Below, piece by piece: positions 11,790-24,300 of a stretch of 64,000 bases of DNA (position 1 is its first letter; each line of letters starts with the position of its first letter). The stretch is taken from contig OY540821.1 in assembly GCA_961205875.1 (NCBI GenBank), positions 11,904,001 through 11,968,000 of the forward strand, in the 5' to 3' direction. This stretch comes from Sialis fuliginosa (Eukaryota; Arthropoda; Insecta; Megaloptera; Sialidae). The translations under genes were made by a program, and so were the position numbers. The notes beneath the pieces are model-generated. The model made no database searches. It worked only from the letters and a program-made list of their open reading frames with translations, and was not told the DNA's origin.

Positions 11790-13637
11790 TACTTTATATG
11801 TGACATTTGATACGAATTTTCAGTACTCTTTAAATATGAAAACCGATTGTATGTAGGTAGTTTTTGCCGTTACTAAGATAATGCAGGTTGAAAATAAAAT
11901 TGTCGAGCGACATAGAGAACTTTTATGTAGAATTAATTAAACTCTACAAAATGTTCGTACATAATTTTGATGTATCTCTTATAGTTTAAGCCAGAATATG
12001 GGTTAAATGGTTCGCGTTTTAATTATTTTAATTGCAAGCTATTTTATTCACTGCTCAGCTATTTTTGAGTGATAGCGTGATTTTATGTACTCTATAGGAC
12101 TTCAGAGATTTCAAGAACACGTTGGTGCAGATTTCATCAAAATCGGTCCAGTAGTGTTTAAGTTAATAAAAAGGTCAAATCCTCAACTGTGTTACCTACA
12201 GTTAGTTGAAGAATCACTGATCTAAATTCTAAAACAAATCCATAAATAATAACAAAGAATTGAAAGTGCTTGTTAGCTAACAACATTTGTTAGCTCCATT
12301 ATAATACCAGATATAAGAAAAGTTAAACTTTGGCAATGTATTTTGTGCTAAAATATTGGTGATTTAAGTAAATTTATAGCTACGCCGTCAGATTTCTTAG
12401 AGATTAGGCGTTGCTTTGACAGACGTCAATACATTTCTTCGCATTTTCGTTATGGAAATTTGATTTTTACAAATTTACATATTCTTATGTATTTCACGGA
12501 AGTGTAATTTTTATATTGAATGAATGTCACAATATTCTTGACACTTTATATATCAAACTGGAAAGAAACTGTGCAAAATAATGTGTAAATATGTATAAAC
12601 ATCAACAGAAATGTCAATAAAATATTAACATTTTATTTAATTAGATCAATATAAATGTTTGTAGTGAATTGATTAGATCGATTAATTTAGTTAATTAACT
12701 AGCGCATTGGACTCGGTGTTACCCAGGGATATTAATTCAATTAAACATAAAGTAATCATGCCCACCCAACATGCCCACAACACATAATTCACCGCGAATT
12801 GTTTTTTATTTATTTTTATAATAATTATAATAATTCTTTATTTCTCTAGTATATACAGAAGTACACGGAAATAGTCAGTTATAAAATATGTATAATGTAA
12901 AATTTTATCAACGAAATAACTGGAGACAAATTAAAGTATTACATGTTCAGCGAAAAAAAAATCATCTAATTTATAGTGACATTCTGTGGCTAATTTAGTT
13001 TTATGTTGTATTTTGAATTGTTTTAAAGTAAGTTTACAATTTCAGAGGGAATGCAGTTTTATATTTTAATAATGTAATTAATGTTTTTATAAATGTCTGT
13101 TAGACTTGTAATAATAATAAATAAAAGGAATTTAATTAGGAATAAAATTATATCTTACAATTATCAACGACCCTAGAATCTTGTTGAAATACTAATTACA
13201 TACATATTACAATCCTTTTAAAAGTTAATCCGGTCTCGTCAAAATTAAATCCGACCTTATCTCGTTCGAAACATTAATTATTATAAGAATATAAATTATC
13301 ACGTTCAGAATAAATTTATTATATGACAATGTATACTATACATACACATATAGAGGTGATATATAAAAAAGTTCATTATTCCAGCACTTATGAAGAAAAG
13401 TAGATGACTGAGTATGAAAATACTCCATCAGTCAATGCCATTACCGGTGGTGAAACTTTATATAATGGCGCAAGCAGGTTAAGTGACAATAAGACATTCG
13501 CTCCAGATGGAGATTGATTCCTCTCATTGCACACAGAAAAAACAACATGGCGTTTTCCGATCACCAGTGCCGTATCACATTAAGTTTAAACGGTTTTTAT
13601 ATATATTTATTATTATTTCCGTAGTATAAAATATTTA
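11790..13637. other. Unannotated AT-rich sequence
   Basis: No gene is visible. The piece around 12095-12170 (GATTTCATCAAAATCGGTCC and context) resembles a diverged fragment of the same Helitron/LINE-tail type seen elsewhere, but has no termini. Confidence 0.35.
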
Positions 13638-13639
13638 TA

Positions 13640-14038
13640 CAGTGTATTCTAAGTTGATTAAGGTATAGGAAATTTAACATGGGGGCAATTAGAAGTGTTG
13701 TAGTAACATTTGGTCAAATTTAACGATGTGTGATTGGTGCATTTTGAAATACCGCGATAAAATTTAATAAAATAGTAATTAGTATTTTGTTTTCAAATTT
13801 ATATCTGCCAAAAAATATTATTTTAATTTTATCTAGGATGCTAACTTTAATTTCATTATGTATTTTATTGTTGAAAACAAAATACTGTTGATTAATTCAA
13901 AAATTTATCAGTTAGTTTCGAGGCGGCATTTCAAATTGCACCAATCACTCATCGTTAAATTTACCCAAAGGTTACTACAACATTTCTAATTGTCCCCGTG
14001 TTAAATTTCCTATGTCTTAATCAACTTGGAATACACTG
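13640..14038. mobile_element. TA-flanked foldback MITE, Tc1/mariner type
   Basis: Ends are CAGTGTATTCTAAGTTGATT and the inverted AATCAACTTGGAATACACTG, flanked by TA at 13638-13639 and 14039-14040. TIRs exceed 110 bases and include GGAAATTTAACA, GTTGTAGTAAC and TTTAACGATG blocks. The interior is about 170 bases of AT-rich sequence. The 63-codon minus-strand frame starting near its right end is not a gene. Confidence 0.8.
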
Positions 14039-14040
14039 TA

Positions 14041-16327
14041 TAGTACATGAGATAAATATAATACAAGTCTTGAGGCTTCCGCGGTGATCTTGATATAGAT
14101 CTTGGCTTCTGGGTGTAAGCCGCGTTGGTTTTGTCGTGTTTTCGGCCAACATTTCGTTACACATTGCAGTGGACATTTTAAGGGCTCTTCTAAAAATGCC
14201 TGCACCAAGAAGCCAAGATCCAGATAAATATAATGTTTATAATATCAATGCATAGAGAGAAAATTTTATATCCATCCTTGTTACAAATATTTATTTAAAG
14301 GCCTAACTTCGTAGCGTGAATTGCTACGCGTGATAAAATTAAATTCAAACGAATTTTTATGGTGATAAATTACAAAGCGACGACAAAATGTGCACACGAC
14401 ACCTTCCTTCCTCCCCCTCCTCCTATCGAGCTAATAACACACATGCATGCATATATAAATCAGGAAACTCGAAAATAATCATTAGATTTATATATTATGT
14501 ATATATTTTGTTGTGGAATTGTATAAAGGGTAAATAAAAATAAAAAACTTTGATTTTGGCGAAATAATATTATTGAACTATTAAGGCAGTATTGACATAA
14601 AATTTTGTAATACATTTTTGGACTATTTTGTAATTTTATTAATTTTTTCTATGGGTACTAATTTCCGGGACACCTGTACTTATGTTTTCTACGTAACATA
14701 TCAGAAGTCAGAAGCTTTGGAATTATATTTTTAATGTAATTTCAAATATATAGAATTCATGAAATATTTCTTCGTAATTTATATTACTTTTAAAGTTATA
14801 TTCCATGTTCGAGTAATTCATTTTTTATGTATTCCAATAATAAAACTTAAAGTTTGACTTTATTCTAATCTCGCCCCTAACTATTACCTTATGTATTCAA
14901 ATATAAATATTTTTTTAGAATTTTAAAATTTAAAATGCACTTTTATTATTTATTGTAAACATGCCATTCACACAAAAACAGTACAAAAAATATTTAAAAG
15001 GATAATAAAATGACTGTTTTGAAAAGAATAAATAATAACCTTTTGTGTACATTATGAGAAAGCATACTAAATATAACTCGAAAATATTTCTTGATAAGAT
15101 ACTTCAGATAACATAATTTGACATATACTTTACAAAATGGGAAGGTGGTAGCTATAAATTTGTCAAAACTTGTATTTGATAGAGTTGTTACTAGATAATA
15201 ATGGGACAAGAACATATACAACTGTGGTAGGTTTATTGTATTGTGGTTAACGCAGGTATAGGACATTATTTCTTAAAGGGTTAAATTCTGTAAATCAATT
15301 TTTAGTTATTTTTTGTTACCTAACATTCTCTAGGAGTTAGTATAATTATTTAAATAACTATATATTATGAGTTTTATTATTATTTTTTCGTATCTTCATT
15401 TCTTTTTTAAGAAATCATATTTTTAATTCAAAGAGCAACTATTTAACATGGACTTACATTAACGGCTTCACCCACATTATTTTCATTTTTATCAAAAGGA
15501 TTGGGTATTTAATTTTTTTATAAAAAAAAACTATGTTAGTTTCGATTTTTACCACTGAACGCATCGCTACCATCGTGACACATATCTGTACCAAAAAATA
15601 TTTAATAGTTTCCTATTTCAAATCTAATACTATTTTCTGACACCCAAATCAAATAATTTAGAAAACAAACAAACTTATTACCCAGACAATAATAATTATC
15701 ACAAAATACAACTATTTAGACTTATTTATGCATCTATAAATTTAACAAAATGTCTTTCCATTACTCACAATTGTGCTAATGAGTGTCGCCACCATGCTAC
15801 TCTGATTAACATGGACTTCTTTGCCAAAGGCTGTGGGTTCGTGATTTGTGAATCACATTTGACCGTTACTTGGCGTCTGTAAGTGTATTAATATTCGTCG
15901 CTGACATAAACTTGGAAAATGCGATCATTATTTTTGCGATGGTTCTATACGATGGTTAATTTGCTTTAGTGGAATTAGTTTTTATGAATCCGATTTATTG
16001 TAATAGGAATTTAAGATTTACTGACTTTAAAATTTTAAAATTATCATGAAATCCGGTGTAACGGTAAATTTTAAACTTAAATAAATTGTATATAATCTAA
16101 ACATATATTTGCTACAACGAAAAATTTTGAAATCAACATTTTAATATTTGTAGGTACTCGTATCAGTATTTATATTTGTATATATTTTTAATTTTCTAAA
16201 TCGTTGTTATTCTATTTTCTTTCTTAATATGTGCTTGACCTCATTATCGAATATGATATTTTTTTTTACTAATTATCAGTTGTAATCTTTCCTTAATAAG
16301 GGTCTGCTTCAATTCAATTATAATACA
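14041..16327. other. Unannotated AT-rich sequence
   Basis: No credible gene. A short minus-strand match to the 'GTGGGTGAAGCCGTTAATG' Helitron tail lies at about 15460-15483. A 90-codon minus-strand frame (14994-15266) lacks supporting context. Confidence 0.35.
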
Positions 16328-16335
16328 GTCTAAAC

Positions 16336-16613
16336 CAGGGGATCTCAACCTTTTTGTACCCTAGAGCACATTATAAAGCACCATTTATTTTTCAAAGCAA
16401 ATTTATAATTGGATATATCTAGTTTTTTTGATATTTTTAATGTACAACAACTTTCGATATAATCAAGAAATATCAGATTTTGTGAATTTTTTTAGATTTA
16501 AAATCTAAAAGAGCAAGTGGTGCCATCTGTTGATGCGTCTGAATATTATAATGACAAATGACGAACTATTTGGATGACGCTTTTACTACCCTACTAAGAG
16601 TTGAGAACCTCTG
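16336..16613. mobile_element. hAT-type MITE with 8-base TSD
   Basis: The left end CAGGGGATCTCAACC and the inverted right end GAGTTGAGAACCTCTG form TIRs of about 15 bases. Flanks are GTCTAAAC (16328-16335) and GTCTTAAC (16614-16621), an 8-base duplication with one change. The CAGNGGTTCTCAAC terminus is a well-known hAT pattern. There is no coding capacity in 278 bases. Confidence 0.85.
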
Positions 16614-18106
16614 GTCTTAACGAATTCTAAAGTCTCAGGTTTTTGAACAGTAAATTCATATCGATTATAGTTTAGTAATTTTCGTGTCAACTCGAAACAA
16701 AATTTATGATTATATTACATATAAAAAGGACAAATAGATTTTAAAAATCCAAAATATTTATGTTGTACTGATATAACCTACAAATTTATATATCTATGAT
16801 TTAAATAAATATAGATCAAAAAAGTAGTTCTTGAGTATAGTATTAGATTTATTTTGAGTGTAAAATACACAGACAAATCTATTTAGATCAAATACACGAT
16901 GCATTCATCTACAGCTTACAACTTCAAGTGTACAAATATGTTTTCCTTATTTTCACTAAAAACAATTTTATACTACATTTGGCCTGTTACATTGTAACAA
17001 ATTTAAATAAATGTTTTCGGATCTGTTCGAGTGATTCCGATTTAGATTCTCTCTCTTTCTCTCTCATACACACTCACCCACCCACATACACACACACGTC
17101 GTGAGATAAAAATAGGGGTAGTTATTTTTTGATTTATAGAGTGACATTGTAAAAAATCTTTCTATTGTTGAACAATAATTTTTCTTGTCAGTTATGCCTA
17201 AGTTGAGTATATATATTTAAGAATATCATTTTGTATAATAGACAATGTAGGGTATGGGAGGAAGGGAGGGTTGAAACAAGGTCTCGATTCAAACATTTAT
17301 AATAACACCACTACCTATTATTAGCATTGAATATTCTCGATAACTGACCTCATTCAAATCTTAGATTATTAGGAAATACTAATGTATATACAAGTGTTAC
17401 AAAAATTTTACGCCGTCCATCTTTTCTTAAATGTCACAATTGTCATTTCCATGCATATTATCCCAGAGGTAACAGTTGAAAATTTATAATGTGCAAATAT
17501 TCTTTAAATTACAATTGAATTTAGTATGTATGAGAGATGATAGTTCCAAATAGACATTTCTTTGTCAATCAATTATCACTGAAATACTTTTAAAGACAAT
17601 ATAAAACATGTATTATTAATTAATTTTATAATTCAAAATGATACGCCAATGACTCATGGAGCGATATGGTAACAACGCTAGGTAATGTGTTATTTGTCCT
17701 GTATCTTTCCTTGTCTAAGGTCAAAATAATTATTATTGGAAAAAAAACATTGTAACATACATATAGATTACGGATTCAAGAAATCGATTAAGAAGTCGCA
17801 TGATAAATATAAAGATACAAAAATCCCAAATCGTTTGTAAAATATTTACAATGTATACATACATAAAACTTACTTTACTTCAGTTGAGACAAATCACTTG
17901 CAACTGTTTTAAAAACAGAAATAATCTACAAAGTCCCTAAAACTATATTCACCAAGTAAACCACAAAGATAAACTTTGCGTGCGCTGCTCAAAACTGAAA
18001 AGTATCCAAATCCTTCACCGAAAACAGTTTCAGTTTGTTGGGGCTAGAGTTGTGGCGATGGAAGTAAACAAAACTGAATTTAGACGCCACCATAACAAGC
18101 GTCGTG

Positions 18107-18136
18107 CACACACGCACGCACACACACACACGCACA
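18107..18136. repeat. (CA)n-rich microsatellite
   Basis: Interrupted CACACACGCACG run. It produces a spurious His/Thr-rich open frame at 17980-18183. Confidence 0.85.
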
Positions 18137-18322
18137 AGTGTAAGGGTGTACATATATTATGGGATACAAAGAAAATAACATAGTTTGGCTATTTACTATT
18201 TTTTATGTATTAAATTAATGGAATTGTCAACTTTTTTAACAATTAATTAAATTACAAGTTTCAAAACATGCAAATTATTATAGATAGTATTATGTATTAC
18301 ATAATGTGTATAATTAGGTTAC

Positions 18323-18375
18323 AAAAGTGAAGATAAAGACAACTCATAATTTTTACACTCATGTTTAAATAAAGA
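18323..18375 (+). repeat. Dispersed repeat, pairs with 58561-58627
   Basis: ACAAAAGTGAAGATA and TTTTTACACTCATGTTTAAA followed by TAAA occur in both places, with the same order and a different spacer. The class is unknown. Confidence 0.5.
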
Positions 18376-18431
18376 CAAGCATAGACCCAAACTACGCTCT
18401 ATATCGTTTTTGTGAAGACTCGGCTTACAAA

Positions 18432-18669
18432 TAGGGTGACCAGATTTTAGTTTTGGTAAACCCTGAGATGTAAATGAAGATCCCTTTTTTATTTTATCTT
18501 CTCTATTTTATTTTTATTTTTGTTATTTTCATAAAATTTGTTACCAAAATCTGCACTGTTATGTCCCCTGCTCTATTTTTGACGACCTTTTTTTTTAGTC
18601 GTCGTCATTTTTTGCAAAACCCGGAGAAATTGCACCCAAACCCGGAGCCCGGAGATTCAGGTCACCCTA
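18432..18669. mobile_element. hAT-type MITE with perfect 8-base TSD
   Basis: TIRs are TAGGGTGACC on the left and GGTCACCCTA on the right. The flanking octamer CTTACAAA is identical at 18424-18431 and 18670-18677. The interior has a CCCGGAG repeat near the right end (CCCGGAGCCCGGAGATTC). The 71-codon frame at 18474-18689 runs through the element and out the other side, so it is not a gene. Confidence 0.85.
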
Positions 18670-18950
18670 CTTACAAATCAGATGCATAGTACATGTTCAA
18701 TTTCAATTATAGTAGGTACCTATACGTTATAGAATACATTATTGTCTTTGTATATTTTAAAAATGCAAAATTATCGAATTTTATCTAGATTAAAAATGAA
18801 AAATAATGAAACAAAGTTGAAGATAAACATTTTAACAATTGTAAATAATAAAAAAGTCTTATGTTTTTGTAAAACAATAGACAATAATACATGAAATATC
18901 TTCTAGCGTTGATTTCATTGTAAATTTTAGAAATTAAACCATTAGGGTCG

Positions 18951-19051
18951 ATCCAGACTATCGTACCGGTTTCGGTCTGGTCTCGCTTCAGTCAAATATT
19001 CAGTATAGTAATACTGTATCGGAGAGCGGCACGATACTTATAGTGTGAATG
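18951..19051. repeat. Short imperfect inverted repeat
   Basis: GTCGATCCAGACTATCGTACC on the left (shared core) resembles the inverted ATCGTGCCG..AGTGTGAATGAC right side (GGCACGATACTTATAGTGTG). It is more GC-rich than its flanks. No target duplication was found. It may be a decayed hAT-type MITE. Confidence 0.3.
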
Positions 19052-19206
19052 ACTTAATTGTTTATTGTATATTTATATTTAATTACCGGCATGATAGTAT
19101 GGATCGATCCTTACCTATCAATTTGGAATGTATTGTAGAATCGATGGGGGTTTTAAAAATAAACTGCACATTTTTGTACTTTCTATTACATATTCAAAAA
19201 ATATTA

Positions 19207-19430
19207 CTCCCTCTGTCCCATAATACTTGATAGTTTTCTCTTTTTTTCTTGTCCCATATTAAATTAATTTTTTGACAAAAAAGTTAGTATATTTTTATTT
19301 AAGAGTAGTTTATAAAGAAGTATATATGATCAATTAAACTCATAAGAAACAAAATATTGAAATAGAGCCATATATTTACTAAGCCGCGGTCACGAAACGA
19401 AAACTATCAAGTATTATGGGAGAGAGGGAG
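19207..19430. mobile_element. Stowaway-like MITE (TA TSD)
   Basis: The left end reads CTCCCTCTGTCCCATAATAC and the TIR continues for 32 bases in all, with one mismatch to the inverted right end. The element is flanked by TA at 19205-19206 and 19431-19432. A CTCCCTCYGTCCCA terminus with TA duplication is the recognised signature of plant Stowaway MITEs, which are mobilised by mariner-like transposases. Size (224 bases) and AT-rich interior also fit. There is no coding capacity. Confidence 0.85.
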
Positions 19431-19985
19431 TAATATTTATATGACAATAATATTTTTGTGAAATTCATTCAAGTTATAATATTCTGTTAACTTTTTTTGC
19501 TCGTTATAAAGGAGAAAGTGTATGTATGTAGTTCATATAATTATGTTCAATTAAGACTGAAAACACATATTCACTATACATATATAGCATAGTTGTGAGG
19601 TAGTACAGTGGTTTGATGTATGTATATACTCGTAAGATACCTAATAGAAGCCCATTAATGTATCTTGAGTTTCAATCATTTATAATTTATACATAGTATA
19701 CATACTGTGTACAGCCATATGTATCTGTTTACTACATTATGCAGATGTTTGAAATTTGTATTTCTTTATAATCTTATCTTAATTCTTTATTTGTACATTT
19801 TTTGAATTTGTTATTTCTCATCCTTACTTTTAAGATAAATAAACGAAATAGTTGAACTTACAATGATAGTTGTAAGACGTTTTTTTTATAGATAATATAA
19901 TTTTGACAAGTCGTTTTTTTAAAGTAACTTTCGGCTTACAAAATATTTAAGAAAAAGGAAAAAATACTCAATTTTTTATTTACAA

Positions 19986-20117
19986 CTAGCTGTTATTCGC
20001 GAGATTTTTCGGGTTACAAAATAGCCTATGTCCTTCCTCAGGATGCATGCTATCTTCCTACCAAATTTCATTAAGATCGGTTGTGCGGTTTAACCGTAAA
20101 AAGGTTACAGACAGTAT
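19986..20117 (-). mobile_element. Helitron-like element (Lep1-type), 5'-truncated
   Basis: On the minus strand it contains the CCGATCTTAATGAAATTTGG block and the CTGAGGAAGGACATAGGCTA block, and ends ..CGCGAATAACAG with CTAG (19986-19989) before T. The 5' part with ATAAATGCGAAAG is missing. Confidence 0.65.
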
Positions 20118-21425
20118 GGAAATGGAAAATGCCATTACCGATCTATCGATTTTCATTCGGGTGTCGTTTATTCTGAAAAATTCTTTTCTATTTAAAGTTT
20201 TCATTTTATTAATCTATTATTATAAGTGAAAATTTAATTTCTCCATCAAAAAAACAGCATTTTTTCTCAAAAAGTCTCATATGTTGCACCTAAGATATAA
20301 GTGTATACGAGTACATTGACATTTACCACAAATATGTGGTTCGTGTTTTGGTTACCACTGGTGTAGTGTATACTATCTTGAGAGAAATAAGATAAACAGT
20401 AGTTGGTGCAGATTGAATCTGTCTTGGTTTTGTATAGTTAATTTGACGAGTCAACGTTCACGTTGTGTTGATTTATTCAAGTGTTTTGATCAGTTTGTAG
20501 GTTAAACACTTAACTTATTATTCAGAATTAATTTGAATAATTAGAACGTTTCTAATGTTTAAACAGCACGTATAGGTAATTGAGTATGGAACAAATATGA
20601 TTCATTTGAGGCTGATTTATCAAATGTTTAAATATTAAAAAAAACATACTATTTTATGTAAATTATTTTACAAGAATATGTAGTTAAAAACATACCTATT
20701 AGTTTAATTGAGTGAGAAGGCAAAAAAATAGGTAATAATTTTGGCATATAATAAGATACTATTATTAAACCACCCTCAAAAAATATTCAAAACTTCGATC
20801 CCATTTTTCTCAATTTTCATATTTTGCTTCTTACTGCGTCTAACCTATGTACGGCAGTGTATAAAGATGTTTTTTTATATATAACGAAACCAATAGGGAT
20901 CACAATATGAAATTAACATAATTTAAGTAAAAAAATAAGGAAAGTTATGTCGCATTTACGATTTTAATGTAAATTTTCATGATTTTCCTGCACTTAAAAA
21001 TGAAAATTGATATTTTTTTCAGAATCCTGAGTGTTTTTGTTTACATGCATTCATTCAAAAATATATTACTTCATTAATAAATAATTTAAGGCATTTTAAC
21101 TATACTTACATTCTCGATGAGAAAAAAATTTGTTACTCTCTCTAACATGAACTACAAACTGGTCAAGTGTTAATAAAAACTGTAGATATTATATCGAATA
21201 TATTGGTTAAATCGCTTTCATTTACTGAAACATATGGTTTTGACGTATTTGTATATCAATTTGGTCGTTCACAATCAAATAATTATTCATGTTATGCATA
21301 ATTTAATAGAAGATAGGTACTCACTACAATATCAAAATTTGATGTCACATACAGAGCATTGGAGCGAATCTATAGTTTGAAAAGCAGTCACATCAATAGC
21401 CATTCAAAATTAAATCTTTAAATCA
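20118..21425. other. Unannotated AT-rich sequence
   Basis: No gene is visible. The 20280-20520 segment is slightly more complex but has no frame I can support. Confidence 0.35.
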
Positions 21426-21429
21426 TTGA

Positions 21430-21560
21430 TTACTTCTTGACGTGAATAATGTCTAGTGTTTCAGACCAGATACTGGGTGGAAATTTTAGAAACTTGATGT
21501 AACGAGCAAAGATCAATTTTGCGCACTAGCGTAAATTTAAAATCAGTATATCTCGACATT
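21430..21560 (+). repeat. Dispersed repeat, pairs with 28449-28685
   Basis: TTGACGTGAATAATGTCTAG and TTTTGCGCACTAGCGTAAAT (then AATCAGTATA) also occur at 28449-28685 in the same order. This copy lacks about 100 bases in the middle, so it looks like a deletion derivative. Confidence 0.65.
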
Positions 21561-24009
21561 TAAAAGGTTTTGGTATAAAATTATACATATAGATCTCAAT
21601 TAGATCTACGAGGTACAAGTTAAAATCGAAACACTTAACCAGTTTTAATGAGTGATAAATTTAATATTATAGAAAACAACAAAAAATTAATTTTTGTATG
21701 TCCACGATTTCACTTGTAAATATTAAATAATTGAATTTTTTAAAATGACAGTACATTAGAATATATTCTCTATGCAGTAATGTTTAATTTTTTGATCAAA
21801 GTTTTTTAAATTGAATAAAAAATAAAAAGCAAATTTCGTATTTCCACGATTTTGCTTGTAAATATTAATTAATTAACTGTTTTTATATTCGTAAAAATCA
21901 TAAGAAATAATGAATTTTTCTATCAAAATAAAATCTATTTTTTACAAACCTTTAAATAAAAAAAAATAAATTCCTATGTCCTCAATTGTTATTGAATAAT
22001 AGAAATCAAAAAACACATGTAGTGATAGTGCACTATATAATCAAAAAAATATATCAAACAATGTATTTGCATTGAATATATCCATAAATAAGTATATTTT
22101 AATTTGGAAATCTTTATCGCATAAAATTAATGAAAAAACAACTAGATCTAAATATTTTTCCACACTTATTAGCGTTCATTAATATCCTATTTTATTAGTA
22201 CAGTTTAAGCACGCAAAGATTTAACCAATGATTTGTATAATTTTTATTAAGAAATTGTATGACGACAAACCATTAATACGAATATATAATTGCAAATGAA
22301 TATTTAATAAGAACCAATCATATTAATATCCATCTATCGATTTGTGAATACATCAACACTGGGACGATTCATGTATGTAGTTTGTTGATATTTAATTTAC
22401 TTAGTTCATAAAATGAGGGGGAATTTATTATAGTGGAGAGAAAAGAAAATTACAAATATTGATTATAACTTATAACGAAAAAAGAATTTAAATTAAAATA
22501 CATATAAACATATTCATCCCTGTGATTATTGGTAGATACTGACAATCGATAATACTCATTAATATTAAACCGATTATCAAATTTCATTGAAGAATTTCTC
22601 GGTAATGTTCATATAAAGTTTTTTTCATAAAATAACATCCTCGATCTATCGCAAATTTTTTTACATTCGTTGAAAATCATCCTGTACATGAATTTATTCG
22701 AAATAAATTGTATATAGTAATACTTTTAACACATATTCAATTAATATTTCTAAATAAAATAAAAACTTAATGTAAAAATAAAGTGATATGATCTAACTAA
22801 GACATAAATCATATTAATTTTAATTTTGTTCGGTGATTTATTAAAACAATAAAAAACACAAATTAAAATTGTATAATTGTGCGTGTTTCAGAACATTTAA
22901 TTTTAATATTTCGCAGATAAATGGTAAGAAACGTTTAAATACAAGAATTTATGTTTTAAGAAGGAAAAAACTTGAGCATTAGATAAATAGTATTCATAAG
23001 TCATAACAATATCAAGCTATAGAAACGGTGTCACACTTTTAATTAAAATTTTATATTAAAAAACTGCTGCTTTCATAAATTACTCAGAAGGATAATATTT
23101 TTCTGCGTTGTAACAAATTACTATATTGTGTGATGAAATGTAGAAAATTTCAGGTTGATATCATTTCTTCAAAATATTATTTTTTATTACTAAGAGAATG
23201 TCGAATCTTTGTTATATTAGTAATAAAACTATGCATAAAAATTAGTTGTAGATTAAAACTAACTATTTTTTAAGTTGGCACAAGTGTATATCTTGAGTTT
23301 CTAGAGAACAAGGTATTTTTCAGAAAAAAAAGTTGATAAAAGCTTAGACTATGATTGAAGACTTCAAGATCATTGGAAGTAAACTTCATTTTTTGAAATG
23401 AAAATCTTTATTTTTGCAGATTCGTATTCTACATAGACACAATAACGTATTTTTTGTGATATTTAGCAAAATAATCAAAGATTTTTTTTATTTTGAAAAT
23501 ACTTCTGAGTTCTTTATTTAAAAACAAAGAACTTTTGCATCTTGCGGTTTTTCTCTGAAATTGACAGTTTTAGAGTAAAAAAATCTTGAAAATTTAAGTT
23601 TTTTGATGTTGAAACCATGCAAGTTCAAAATTTTTATCACCATTAAATTTCCCTCTCAAGTTTTGTCTAAACCATTTTTCCCAAAAATGCCTTGTTCTAT
23701 GCCGACTTAAAAAAACAGCCTGTACAGTAAGATTTTCTAAACTGCTAGGCTTTTACTTATAATAATACCTACGTCATAATGCAGATATTTTCGCTCAATA
23801 AATACTTAATACAATACAGCATATAAAGTACCCATTAATTATTTTTATGGCAATAATATAGCCGAAATATTCTATGATTTCATTATTATACGTATATTTA
23901 TTTTATGAAACATTATAACAAGAAAAACGCTCCAGCCATAAAATGTATATAAAAACCCATTAAAGGGCAATGTATTTTGTACAGAATAAATTGTCCTAGA
24001 ACAAGGAAT
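21561..24009. other. Unannotated AT-rich sequence
   Basis: Nearly 2.5 kb of highly AT-rich sequence with no gene, no clear repeat termini and no long open frame. Confidence 0.4.
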
Positions 24010-24300
24010 GGAACTTAACTGACTCGTGAAGGTTGATAAAGGGTAAATCCTGTATAAACCATCTGTGTCGCTGTTTCATCGCACTGAATTGTGTACACTT
24101 CCATCCCCGACACACACTCGCAAACACAAACACACACACACACACTTCCAACTGTTGCAAATTAATGAATCGAGAAATGGGGGCAGTAGTCGTCATTGCC
24201 AGTCGGAACTGGAACCCCCATTGGACGCCTACTGTACATTGACCACTCTGCCAAAGCCAGTTGTGATGTTGCTTTGACCTACGGCTTCTATATCAGTGTT
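24010..24300. other. GC-elevated segment with CA repeat
   Basis: Non-repetitive, GC-richer sequence (for example CAGTCGGAACTGGAACCCCC and CTCTGCCAAAGCCAGTTGTG) surrounds a CA-rich microsatellite at 24110-24145. Three overlapping open frames of 66-70 codons cross the microsatellite on both strands and are therefore unconvincing. It could be an exon, a promoter or a conserved non-coding element. Confidence 0.25.

Larger units (their letters stand above)
16622..18423. other. Unannotated AT-rich sequence with microsatellites
   Basis: No gene is visible. A CA/CCCA-rich simple-sequence patch lies near 17065-17096. Confidence 0.4.

Noticed and set aside
18474-18689. 71-codon frame
   Set aside because: It lies in a hAT MITE and crosses its boundary.
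24033-24277. Overlapping frames on both strands around a CA repeat
   Set aside because: The microsatellite is open in several frames at once; no start or splice evidence favours one.
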